From: Bolinopsis microptera
Taxonomy: Eukaryota; Ctenophora; Tentaculata; Lobata; Bolinopsidae
Direction: 5' to 3'
Length of the DNA stretch: 64,000 nt
Assembly (NCBI RefSeq): GCF_026151205.1
Contig: NC_087079.1
Location: forward strand, 16,424,945-16,488,944
Of the stretch, positions 23,020 through 33,640 are shown in pieces (the first letter of the stretch is position 1; each line of letters starts with the position of its first letter). A model generated the notes under the pieces. That model was given only the letters and a program-made list of their open reading frames with translations, did no database searches and had not been told where the DNA came from. A program made the translations under genes and the position numbers.

Positions 23020-26000
23020 TCCCAACTTTTTTGGGTGATGGCATACATTTTCTTTTAAGAATGTTACTCGCTTGTATTAGATTTTGACAGGAAAAACGGT
23101 ACTTTAAAATAGTATGGAAAATGAAAATATTTCAATATTATTTATCAGGACCCGTAATCACGAATGATAATTGAAGACATAATTCGAAATCAGGCGAGAC
23201 CATTAACAACTAAGCAGCAATCAAATATGACCGGAAAATGTGTTCAAATGTAAAACAGTGAAAAGGAATATTGGTAAGTGAATTGTGTGAAAATAAAACA
23301 AATTTTGATTTAGCGCTCGATTTTTATAAAAATTTATAAAACGGTAAAATATGCGCGGCGCGTCAACAATTTAGTTTAGATTTTCGGTCAAAATTATAAA
23401 AAATTTAAGTATGCAATCAAATAAAAATACAGTATATTAAAACAAAATTTAGGAAACAGCTTTTTTTCACTAAGTGGTCGTTTTCCCTTTATCGTTCTTA
23501 CGCACTCGTGCGCGGCGGGTCATACAACGTATGACTTGTAGCGCGATGCACTACTGGGTCGCGCGCGCATCAAATAATGCTTCTCGCAACCACAGTAGTG
23601 TGCAAACCAACATTCGAACCACCAGCAGCTGGTGGTCAATTTCCTACGAACGCGACTTAATTTTGGTTCAGACTGGAGTCGAGCGCTACGTTATAGCTGT
23701 ATATATAGCTCGTTTCACGACGAAATCTTCATTTATTGAGTTTGTCTGTCGATTATGTTGGAGTTTGTATTTTTAATTTTGTACTCGAATACTGTTAATT
23801 TATTTTTATTAAATAGTTGTTTTTCGTAACAGCACACTAGTACGTGATTCCTTTTGTTATTCTTACATAATTAGGAAGATTTTAAACTTCAATACTATAA
23901 ATAATCAAATATTTACGAACACCGATCATCGGTATGTACCCATTATGCATTATTGGTATCGAAGTCTTATGTTGAGCTGGATATCGAAAAATTTCAAAAT
24001 GTAAGGCTGTAATTTTGTACTTGTTTAGGTGTAGAACTAGGATTAACAACTTGATTGCTAGGAGCTAGGAAGAGATTTTAGTAATGATGACCCTTTAAAC
24101 TTAAACTATATCTCTAGTGCACTTCGATCGGTTTTCTTTTCAATTTTGATAAAACCTAGTCGTGATCTTTGTTTCAGAACTTCACTAATTTATTAAGTTT
24201 TGTAGTTTATATAGACGGAACATGAGCAGATACCATTTGATTAATTATAATATATCCGATTTGAAATATTATTCTGTCGGAGTTTGAGTTCAACATGGAC
24301 ACATTTATTAACATCCCGCATGAATTTGTGTCGTCTTTACAATTTTTTGCGCTGAATTTGTATGCTTATTAATACTGCCGCATGATATCAGTAGCTGCTA
24401 TAAAACTAGAGTGTATAGCATGTGTATTATACGATGTTTCCCACGTAAAAATCGCAGGTTGTTTTGGTGCGGCTGGGCACTCTACTGGTGATTGACACCA
24501 GAGACTGAGAAAAACTTTGACATAATTTTCAAGTTTGATATGACCTAATAACTACCACATTTACAGGAAGTATGGTAATACATTCTTGTCAGCTGTCTGG
24601 GCAAATCTTCTCTCGCAGAATTGGATTAAAATTTAATGTATTTTATTTCTCACTTCCAACGATGTCGCAATTATTAGGTAAAATTTGAAGTTATTTTGAG
24701 ATTCAATTAATAAATTTTAGATTGCAGCTTGATATCACTTAGTATGTACATTGTACTCGGTTGCAAGGGTAGAACTTATGAGAATACTATCATAGTATTA
24801 TTGCACTATACTATTATGGGTTCATCAAAGTTCGTATCATGATTTGTCACAATTAAACCATCGAGTCACTTGAGGAAACCCGTTAAAGCTCGCAATTGGC
24901 GACGAGATAAAGTTTGTGGTACCTCTAGATGTTAAGTTAACTCTTAGGCTCCAATCTTCCTTACTATACCTACCACTCCTTCTTCCTTGATCAGAAGTAG
25001 ATCCATCTGGAACAGTGAGCTGCTTCTTCCCTTCTATCCCGTACTAGCCTACTCAGCTCTCTCCAAACCGTGAACAACTACTCCCGGTGCTAGAACTTTA
25101 ACCGCATAATTATAACAGCACAATTCTTTCGCTTGAATCTCTGTCTGCTGTAAGACTGCTGTACCGGTAGAGTTTTTACTTGTATGATTCAGCAATCTGC
25201 TCTTTAGATGGTACCGTTACCTCCCGCCATAAGACTGTGCCGTCTTGGTGACCTTGAGAATATCATAAGGTCCGATATATAAAAGCACTATCCAATATCG
25301 AGACCCACTCAGGATCCCAAACCACGACTCCTTTCGGTCGTCTGTACTTGCTTTTTTCCTCCCAGCATGGACTAAGTCAATGATACTGTCTTACATCGCT
25401 GGCCTTGTTCTTATAAGTGTTCACTCGGCGCTCACAAGATAACATGTTCAGAGATCTGTTGCAGAACCTTGTCGTGCCGTCATTTATATACTCCTTGACT
25501 AAGAGCTACTTTACACCTACAGCAAAAATGTGCTAAATGATACCCATCCTCTCCTCACATTACTGTACTTGCACTTACCATCCTCATCTTCGCCATAGAG
25601 GTGGTTAAGAGGGTGACGTACACAGCATCTAGCACGAATCCAATAAGTGAGTCTACAGTGCGTGTCGAAATACATTGCATGTACCCTTATATATTAATTG
25701 AGACAGAATTTTAATAAATCAACAAATTCTTAAAATTTAAAAAGATAGAATTTAATTCTATGGCATTTATTGAAACCTGCTTTTTTAAAGTTGAGAATTG
25801 GTTTCAATTTCTAGAATATCACGATAATGTTGACTCAAAACTGTTTCAGGCAGCTATCAAGTCTCAAGATATGACATAATTTGATAGAATGTTAGTACCA
25901 ACGCTATCAGTGCATTGAAGTCGAGTTCTCGATACAGGTATTATAATTAGGTTCTATCGACCGTTTTTGTAGTCTTAACTCATTTTTATTTGTTATTATA

Positions 26001-26110
26001 CGACCAATTAAAACCTAGCAAACCAGACTTCTTTATGTGCTAAATGTTACTTTAACCTTAATAATAGCAGCATTGTGGCAGATATCCAGTTACATTTTTT
26101 CCAGCCGTAT
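23020..26110. other. Intergenic, decayed repeats only
   Basis: No gene supported. 23505-23730 is a copy of the GCGCGC-rich dispersed repeat. 24880-25660 has odd base composition and a possible minus-strand retroelement remnant (VVVWDPEWVSILD, GPYDILKVTKT), too broken to name. Confidence 0.4.
23505..23730 (-). repeat. GCGCGC-rich dispersed repeat, copy 1
   Basis: Matches, inverted, 37335-37525: same order of GAGCGCTA, AATTTTG..CAGACTGGAGTC, ACCACCAGCAG, and GCGCGATGCACTACTGGGTC. Shorter pieces recur at 575-690 and 34180-34640. Possibly a SINE-like unit; a convincing A/B box pair was not established. Confidence 0.7.
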
Positions 26111-26120
26111 ATTATAAATA

Positions 26121-26160
26121 TACAGGGTGGGCCAAAAGTCAGTGTGCAAACGTTGGCATT
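26121..26160. repeat. Possible mariner-like terminal repeat
   Basis: TACAGGGTGGGCCAAAAGTC resembles the tips of Tc1/mariner elements, with TA at the end. The partner tip was not found. Confidence 0.35.
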
Positions 26161-26383
26161 AATAGCTCAGTCACTGAGTGCCCAATTGAAATAATTGGTT
26201 CTGGTATGACTTACTACCACCACTGGTTCGAGAAATTTGTCAAATCGAAACATATTTGTGTTCATTGTTTTCAAAAGAAGGTTCATTTTCGCATTTATTT
26301 GATAGTTTGGATAATCGGATCGAGCCAAATTTTATTGAATTGTGTTTAGCCATTTAAATTACGTTTGCTCTAAAAAAATGAGA

Positions 26384-28869
26384 GTATATATATATTACTC
26401 ATGCAACTAAGATAAATTGAGTATAAATACTCAATTTATCTTAGTTTAAGTTGCAAGTTATATAACTCATTTTCTAAAGGTCTCGTAAACTTTAATCAAT
26501 TACAGAGAGTGTGGCCTCTTTTTCACTGAAAAGACGCCATCAGATTTCATTGCATTCTGGGACCAATTTTGGTGTGATTTAAAGTATCCTACAAATTGGT
26601 GTTTACTGTTTCGACTTTTGTAAAATCACTGTAACAATATAATCTGTATTCTTATAGTTTCAACCATAATAGTGAAATAGAGGGGCTGGCCAATAGCCAC
26701 ACCCTCTGTAATTGATTTAAGTCTACGAAACTTTCAGAAATTTGTGTGTAATTCGGAGATAAATAAAACAAGTTGTTATCGGCCACCATGTGTAAACGGA
26801 ATGTTCTAGCAGACTGTATAATACTATAACATACATTTTCTTACACACACATAATCTAATCTCTGGAATGTTGCTATGATATCAATGGCAATGTTTTGAT
26901 ACTGTGTATTATCATGATTATGCCTTACAGGCCGATCTTCCGATGGAGTTTCGGTTGCCATGGCAACACATCAATATGATAAAGAATTTGTAAACGCAGT
27001 CACAACTCTGTCGTGTACACTGTACGGTGCGAGCGGTTATTTTATGATAGGTAACATCTACTTTTTCAGCATTTGCGGGATGACCAGTTCACACGTATAT
27101 TTTCGCAGACACAACTTCGCATAAAATTATATCCAATTATTCTATAACCAATTATCTACACGGACTTCTGTCTAAATATGAATGAAATCGAGAAAACCAA
27201 ATATTATATGTTTCATCCTGAAGTGCTGAGTTCTCAGGCAGTAAAATCATGATCCTGATAGATATCGAAGTCTCCTTAAATGATTGTCTCTGCTGCTTAA
27301 TATATCTGGATTGTCGTTGGGAGGCGATGCAGATTTGTTTACTTTTAAGGGGGAGGTTCTGCTCAGCAGGAGAAAGAGGTGATGCACATTTTGTATTTGT
27401 CTGACATGTAGGACTTGAGCCACGTTTCCGTAAGTGCAATAAACGGTAACGAGTGGTTTTTGGATTTCTCCAGAATAAGAGCTGAGATTTTTGGCACTTC
27501 CCATATACTCGCACTTGATGCACTAGGATTCATGGACTGGACATTTAAGACGAGGCATGAGGAATAACGGGCACGTGCAGTGTATCCTCTGAGGCGGTAG
27601 GAACTGCTGGTAGTGGTATAGTGGGTAGTATATATATATTACTCATGCAACTAAGATAAATTGAGTATAAATACTCAATTTATCTTAGTTTAAGTTGCAA
27701 GTTATATAACTCATTTTCTAAAGGTCTCTTAAACTTTAATCAATTACAGAGAGTGTGGCCTCTTTTTCACTGAAAAGACGCCATCAGATTTCATTGCATT
27801 CTGGGACCAATTTTGGTGTGATTTAAAGTATCCTACAAATTGGTGTTTACTGTTTCGACTTTTGTAAAATCACTGTATCAATATAATCTGTATTCTTATA
27901 GTTTCAACCATAATAGTGAAATAGAGGGGCTGGCCAATAGCCACACCCTCTGTAATTGATTTAAGTCTACGAAACTTTCAGAAATTTGTGTGTAATTCGG
28001 AGATAAATTAAACAAGTTGTTATCGGCCACCATGTGTAAACGGAATGTTCTAGCAGACTGTATAATACTATAACATACATTTTCTTACACACACATAATC
28101 TAATCTCTGGAATGTTGCTATGATATCAATGGCAATGTTTTGATACTGTGTATTATCATGATTATGCCTTACAGGCCGATCTTCCGATGGAGTTTCGGTT
28201 GCCATGGCAACACATCAATATGATAAAGAATTTGTAAACGCAGTCACAACTCTGTCGTGTACACTGTACGGTGCGAGCGGTTATTTTATGATAAGTAACA
28301 TCTACTTTTTCAGCATTTGCGGGATGACCAGTTCACACGTATATTTTCGCAGACACAACTTCGCATAAAATTATATCCAATTATTCTATAACCAATTATC
28401 TACACGGACTTCTGTCTAAATATGAATGAAATCGAGAAAACCAAATATTATATGTTTCATCCTGAAGTGCTGAGTTCTCAGGCAGTATAATCATGATCCT
28501 GATAGATATCGAAGTCTCCTTAAATGATTGTCTCTGCTGCTTAATATATCTGGATTGTCGTTGGGAGGCGATGCAGATTTGTTTACTTTTAAGGGGGAGG
28601 TTCTGCTCAGCAGGAGAAAGAGGTGATGCACATTTTGTATTTGTCTGACATGTAGGACTTGAGCCACGTTTCCGTAAGTGCAATAAACGGTAACGAGTGG
28701 TTTTTGGATTTCTCCTGAATAAGAGCTGAGATTTTTGGCACTTCCCATATACTCGCACTTGATGCACTAGGATTCATGGACTGGACATTTAAGACGAGGC
28801 ATGAGGAATAACGGGCACGTGCAGTGTATCCTCTGAGGCGGTAGGAACTGCTGGTAGTGGTATAGTGGG
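26384..28869. repeat. Near-perfect 1244-bp tandem duplication
   Basis: Copy 1 about 26384-27627, copy 2 about 27628-28869; fixed offset of 1244 nt and only a handful of differences. Each copy begins with a hairpin (AAGATAAATTGAG..CTCAATTTATCTT) and ends with the minus-strand endonuclease remnant described separately. The low divergence points to a recent event or an assembly artefact. Confidence 0.93.
27152..27523 (-). pseudogene. Duplicate of the endonuclease remnant
   Basis: Same sequence as 28396-28767 with two or three substitutions; part of the 1244-bp tandem duplication. Carries the ALTETWL motif in a third frame and no intact ORF. Confidence 0.5.
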
Positions 28870-28997
28870 AGCGCTGTTCCTGGCTGAAGAGGTGGATGTG
28901 GTCTGGGGTAGTGGTAGGGCATTTGAGTTTGAGGGAGGCTGGACCGGTGGTTGACTATTTCTGATAGGAGTCCGATCCTGGTTTGCATCGTTTCCAA
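28396..28997 (-). pseudogene. Non-LTR (CR1-like) ORF1 end and endonuclease start, remnant
   Basis: Minus strand. A proline-rich frame from 28997 (starting METMQTRIGLLSE) ends at 28767. Next, in another frame, comes KISALILEKSKNHSLPFIALT followed by ETWLKS, the hallmark opening of the apurinic-like endonuclease of CR1-type elements (ALTETWL). Stops and deletions follow. The same endonuclease piece is repeated in 27152-27523 by the tandem duplication. No reverse transcriptase follows. Confidence 0.55.
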
Positions 28998-29983
28998 CAG
29001 TCTCCGTAACTATAACAATCCTGTGATCTGGTATTGGTTACTTAAACTTATTTAATTGAACATGGTGTTTGACGTTGGAGCTTATCACTTTACAGTTTAC
29101 ATCACCTTACCTGAATAATTGAATAGGATGAATACTGAATAGCATTTATTAATGCTTTCTTTACCCGGAGAACTCTGTTTTACTTGTCCCTCGGTAACAC
29201 AAGACCGTGAGCCGTGACACTTAGTCACAATAATTAAGTCATAAGTCAGAAAGAAGTCCATAATTCGTACACCCATGATTATGTTAAATATAGATTGACT
29301 CCAGTCTCCATTGTTCAATGACTTCGTCAAAATGTTTTAGGAAAATGTTCACAGATTTGTTAATTTTGGACTCAAATTAACGTTGAGAAAAACTGAATTT
29401 ATTTTGGAAAAATCCCGGCTAAAACCAAAATCCCGGCCGGTACCGGTACAAAATCGCCAAATACCAGCCGGTATTCCGGCTGCGCCGGTTATATCCCGGT
29501 CGAGTTCTGTCTGAGACCTAATTTTCTCTATTTCTCGTGCAATTTTAGATCAGACACAGTCATCTAAATTATTTAATAAGAAGGTTTAAATTATAAGCAA
29601 TTAAAAACAGTTGGGACTATCATTGTTTGTGAGTACATATTATACGAATATAAGGTGGTTAATATAATTATAACACATTTAATATAAAACATTTAAGACA
29701 CATTTTTTTATTCCTGCATTGTACTCATTAATTTAACTAGTAATATTATATAAAAACCACATTTCTATTTGTACAGGGAGCTGCTGGTAAACTACCGTCG
29801 CTATACATCGACTATGACTACAATCCTACTTTTAAAAACAAACTACATACATATCTCACATTTGCGAGGACTACTTCATCACAAGCAAAAAATCGACATT
29901 GGTAAATAAAGGTAGGTTCTTTTCACTGACTTCGTTAAATGAGTTACATATTTTCACACAAATTACGTGCGTGATCATTAAAC

Positions 29984-30183
29984 TGTTAGATGACCTTTAG
30001 ATGACCAATAAAACCCGTATTTGTCGTATGTACAAAACCGATTGGACGGTAGTGTGCTGCCAATGTTCCACTCCTCCCCAGTCCAATCGGTTATCCTTCT
30101 TTGCTTGTCATTGCTAGAAAAGGTAAACACGGTTAGAAGTATTCTGTCACGAAAGAGAGAGAAAGGTGTGAACAGTAATAACA
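29984..30183 (-). repeat. 3' LTR of deleted copia element
   Basis: 200 bp, identical by eye to 32567-32766. Confidence 0.9.
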
Positions 30184-30269
30184 TTCCCCGGTTTTTCTTT
30201 TCCAGCAATGCTAGCCCCAATTTCTCTCAAGATTGCACTATTAAATTACACAAAAATACGCTCGAAGAT

Positions 30270-31170
30270 CCCGTCTGAGCTACAGCTGTCGTCAGATTAT
30301 CACCCGCAGTGACCTATCTGGACGAATCCATAAAATAATTAAAATACAGTCAACAACCCCGTTTGAGTTATAGCTGTCTTCAGATTATCACCCGCAGTGA
30401 CCTATCTGGACGGATCCATTAAATAATTAAAATACAGTCAACAACCCCGTTTGAGTTATAGCTGTCTTCAGATTATCACCCGCAGTGACCTATCTGGACG
30501 GATCCATTAAATAATTAAAATACAGTCAACAACCCCGTTTGAGTTATAGCTGTCTTCAGATTATCACCCGCAGTGACCTATCTGGACGGATCCATTAAAT
30601 AATTAAAATACAGTCAACAACCCCGTTTGAGTTATAGCTGTCTTCAGATTATCACCCGCAGTGACCTATCTGGACGAATCCATTATATAATTAAAATACA
30701 GTCAACAACCCCGTTTGGGTTATAGCTGTCTTCAGATTATCACCCGCAGTGACCTATCTGGACGAATCCATCAAATAATTAAATACGCTCAACAACCCTG
30801 TTGGAGCTACAGCTGTCTTCAGATTATCACCCGCAGTGACCTATCTGGACGAATCTATCAAACAATAAACTTGTACCCACAAATACGCTCAACAACCCTG
30901 TTGGAGCTACAGCTGTCTTCAGATTATCACCCGCAGTGACCTATCTGGACAAATCTACCAAACAATAAACTTGTACCCACAAATACGCTCAACAAAACCC
31001 CGTTGGAGCTGCAGCTGTCTTTAGATTATCACCCGCAGTGACCTATCAAGACGAAACTGTCAAACATTTTGATAATACACATAAATCATAAATACGCTCA
31101 ACAACCCCGTTGGAGCATCAGATGTCTTCAGATTATCACCTTGAGTGACCTATCGAGACGAAACTGTTCG
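30270..31170 (-). repeat. 88-bp tandem array inside the copia element
   Basis: About ten units spaced 88 nt (core CAGATTATCACCCGCAGTGA at 30293, 30381, 30469, 30557 and on), the later ones longer and more diverged. It lies between the purine tract/3' LTR and the rest of the element. No coding sense. Confidence 0.93.
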
Positions 31171-32070
31171 GAACTTATTACAGAGAAAAACATAACAAGT
31201 CATATTAAAATCTCTTTAAAACCCCGCTAAAATATAAATGCCGCGCGCGCGCGCATTTTCAAATGCTAACACTATAAGTACTTTCTACACCTACGAGCTC
31301 AAAAATGACTAGCAACACAGAAATTCCTTTGTTCTCAAAAAAAATAACTCACCGAGATGTTATAATATCTAGCTCAAAAACTAAAAGCGTCCCCATAAAA
31401 CGAGTAAATATTTGAGATAAATACTAAAAGAACAACTCAGCAAAGTAGATTAGCTCCCTAAATTAGCTACAAACATATTATATACGCAGATATATTATTA
31501 TGTTTACCTGCGACCACATTCTTTTGCAAATTAAAATGAAATATACAAACTCAAAATAAAAACTGACGAGACGAAATAATATATAATACTCCTGACATTG
31601 CTCAGCAATTAACTCGTAAAAACGACTAAAACACGATTCTACGAATCATGGAACTGGATATACATACTGAATATTACTCTTATTTCTTATAAACAGACAT
31701 AATTGATCTTATAATAAATATTAGACTCATTTCTATATTTAGTATCATAGAATCCGACAGGAAATTGCGATAAAAACTTAAAACACGACACATAACAAAT
31801 TACAAAACATAAAACTGAATAAACTCACAATTCCTAAAATAGAAACATTGACTTTTGATTGACTCAACGCTCTTGACTCATACATTTAACGACACAAAAC
31901 ATTCATTTGATTGCCTTATTGTTTCTCAATCAAGATACTTTTCCAAATCTACTCTGAACAAAGGTTTTTATGTATTGCCAGCTCTCTCGATCATTCCGTA
32001 TTTCCAAGGTCAGCATCCTCAGATCCGGGAAACCCACCCTCTTGTCTTTGATCTCGTGAGAATGTGTTGA
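31171..32070. other. Unassigned middle of the deleted copia element
   Basis: AT-rich, no recognisable coding sequence; includes a short GCGCGC run near 31242. Confidence 0.5.
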
Positions 32071-32074
32071 ATGA

Positions 32075-32453
32075 ACACTGAGCAACCATGTGACCTGGTT
32101 GGTGGCATATAAAACAACATACCTGAGTTGTCTATATCTTCTCCATCTCCTCTCCTGTATCCCTCAAAATCATCTATTGCCTTAAATAAAGACTGGGTAC
32201 TGTCCTACAGTTTGTCCAGTTTGGCAATGAGTTTAACAACTCCATCTTCTGCCCCCTCCACCTCTAATGTCATGTTAATAGAGACCTCCTGTGGTCTACC
32301 TTTCATGTTCATAATCAGCTTACTAGCTTGCTGTTTCGTTGATGCTGCGGTGCCAAGTTGCCATATTAGCACTTTCTTCTTCCATGTGCTGTAGTCAGCG
32401 CTGTTGTCTAAAACTGGTATCTCACGAAGACTCATAGTTATAGTTCGACTCAA
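32075..32453 (-). pseudogene. Copia gag remnant with CCHC zinc knuckle
   Basis: ATG at 32453 starts MSRTITMSLREIPVLDNSAD with STWKKKVLIW soon after, typical copia gag. An in-frame TAG at about 32203 and a frameshift follow; then an intact CX2CX4HX4C knuckle (CFICHQPGHMVAQC) at 32116-32075. The part between these is far shorter than in the 39.3-kb gag, so an internal deletion is likely. Confidence 0.8.
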
Positions 32454-32566
32454 AAAACTCTAAAACTGTCTCTCAATTAGTCTCTAAATTATAGTCTAAA
32501 TAACACACAAACAAAGTGCCACTGTCAGGTCGTTGCGTAGAACGTTTTCCGACTTCCTGCTATCAC

Positions 32567-32766
32567 TGTTAGATGACCTTTAGATGACCAATAAAACCCG
32601 TATTTGTCGTATGTACAAAACCGATTGGACGGTAGTGTGCTGCCAATGTTCCACTCCTCCCCAGTCCAATCGGTTATCCTTCTTTGCTTGTCATTGCTAG
32701 AAAAGGTAAACACGGTTAGAAGTATTCTGTCACGAAAGAGAGAGAAAGGTGTGAACAGTAATAACA
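32567..32766 (-). repeat. 5' LTR of deleted copia element
   Basis: 200 bp, identical by eye to 29984-30183; followed on the minus strand by the primer-binding site. Confidence 0.9.
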
Positions 32767-33484
32767 GCTTGTGTGCAGTTACTTCTGGGCCAGCGCCACC
32801 CTGTTGGAAGTTTTCACATAAGTAAATTTGCCGATAATACAATTTTACTCATTCTGGACATGTTACCTATATTATCATTATACTAGTATTTCTTCAGGTC
32901 TGTCTTCTATGACCACGATGAAAAGAAAAGCTGGGCGAAAACATTTGAGACTGCAGATTGCAGAACTGGAACACTCTATTTGAAGACAGTGGCTGCTGAG
33001 TGCTGAGCTGCATCAAATCTATCAGCATCGTGTAACTTCGATCAGGAACAGACTCCATTTCATTTCCGACAACTAGCACCTGTTTTCCCTAGACTTACCA
33101 AGTATTAAGTAACTGCATTAGTATTAGGTTAAATTAAAGGCCCTACATCGAACAAGTCTAACAATTAAAACTTAAATGCAAGAGTGCACAATTTATCACT
33201 AAATATCTTCCTCTTTTAATTCTAATCAACACACGGTTTCGTCTTTGTTTCACCCAATCGTGCTGATAATCAGTAATCATGCACTCTGCACTCTAACTTC
33301 GAGATGTTTCAAAAGGGCTCCCGACGAGTTGAATTAGATCAATATTTTCTTTTGATACATAGATACTGATTGGGAGGTTCATCATACTATTCTTGTCACA
33401 TGGTAACGATTAACGATTAGCTGATCAGCTTCCAGCATCGACAGGCCGAAATCCATAAATATAATCAGTTGTAATTTGTTATAT

Positions 33485-33640
33485 AGTAGTGTTGAAAGTT
33501 TTAATACTTTCAACACTACTATATAACAAATAATTTGAGCCTGAAGATGGCGTTGACGCCGAAAATTTGCCCTTACTCCTAACTTCCTTGTTTCACTTGT
33601 CCTTGTCTCTTCCAACCGGATAATATCCAGATATCAGTAT
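33485..33640 (+). mobile_element. Penelope-like 3' end with degenerate hammerhead-like core
   Basis: An inverted dimer of GTTATATAGTAGTGTTGAAA (33480-33530) is followed by AACAAATAATTTGAGC and, at 33541-33564, CTGAAGA, a stem GGCGT/ACGCC with a TG loop, and GAAA. The tail ends CTTGTC..CCGGATAATATCC as in the copy at 59302-59429. These are marks of Penelope-like element ends. The CTGAAGA form departs from the active CTGATGA. Confidence 0.6.

Larger units (their letters stand above)
29984..32766 (-). mobile_element. Deleted copia-type LTR element (gag only)
   Basis: Identical 200-bp LTRs (29984-30183 and 32567-32766) with TGTTAG...TAACA ends. Next to the right LTR, on the minus strand, lies GTGATAGCAGGAA, the same primer-binding sequence as in the full-length copia at 39141; next to the left LTR lies a purine tract (GGAAAAGAAAAACCGGGGAA). 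This fixes the minus orientation. Inside: broken gag with a zinc knuckle, an unassigned middle, and an 88-bp tandem array. No integrase or reverse transcriptase. No target duplication is visible (flanks ...TAAAC and GCTTG...), which suggests recombination between copies. Confidence 0.88.

Noticed and set aside
24880-25660. Gypsy-type pol remnant
   Set aside because: A few motifs (WDPEW, GPYDILKV) are suggestive, but frames are too broken to assert.
29984-30183. 85-codon frame starting MSYVQNRLDG, present twice
   Set aside because: It lies in the copia LTR and repeats only because the LTR does.
30715-30939. 74-codon repeat frame YSCLQIITRSDLSGRI
   Set aside because: Translation of the 88-bp array.
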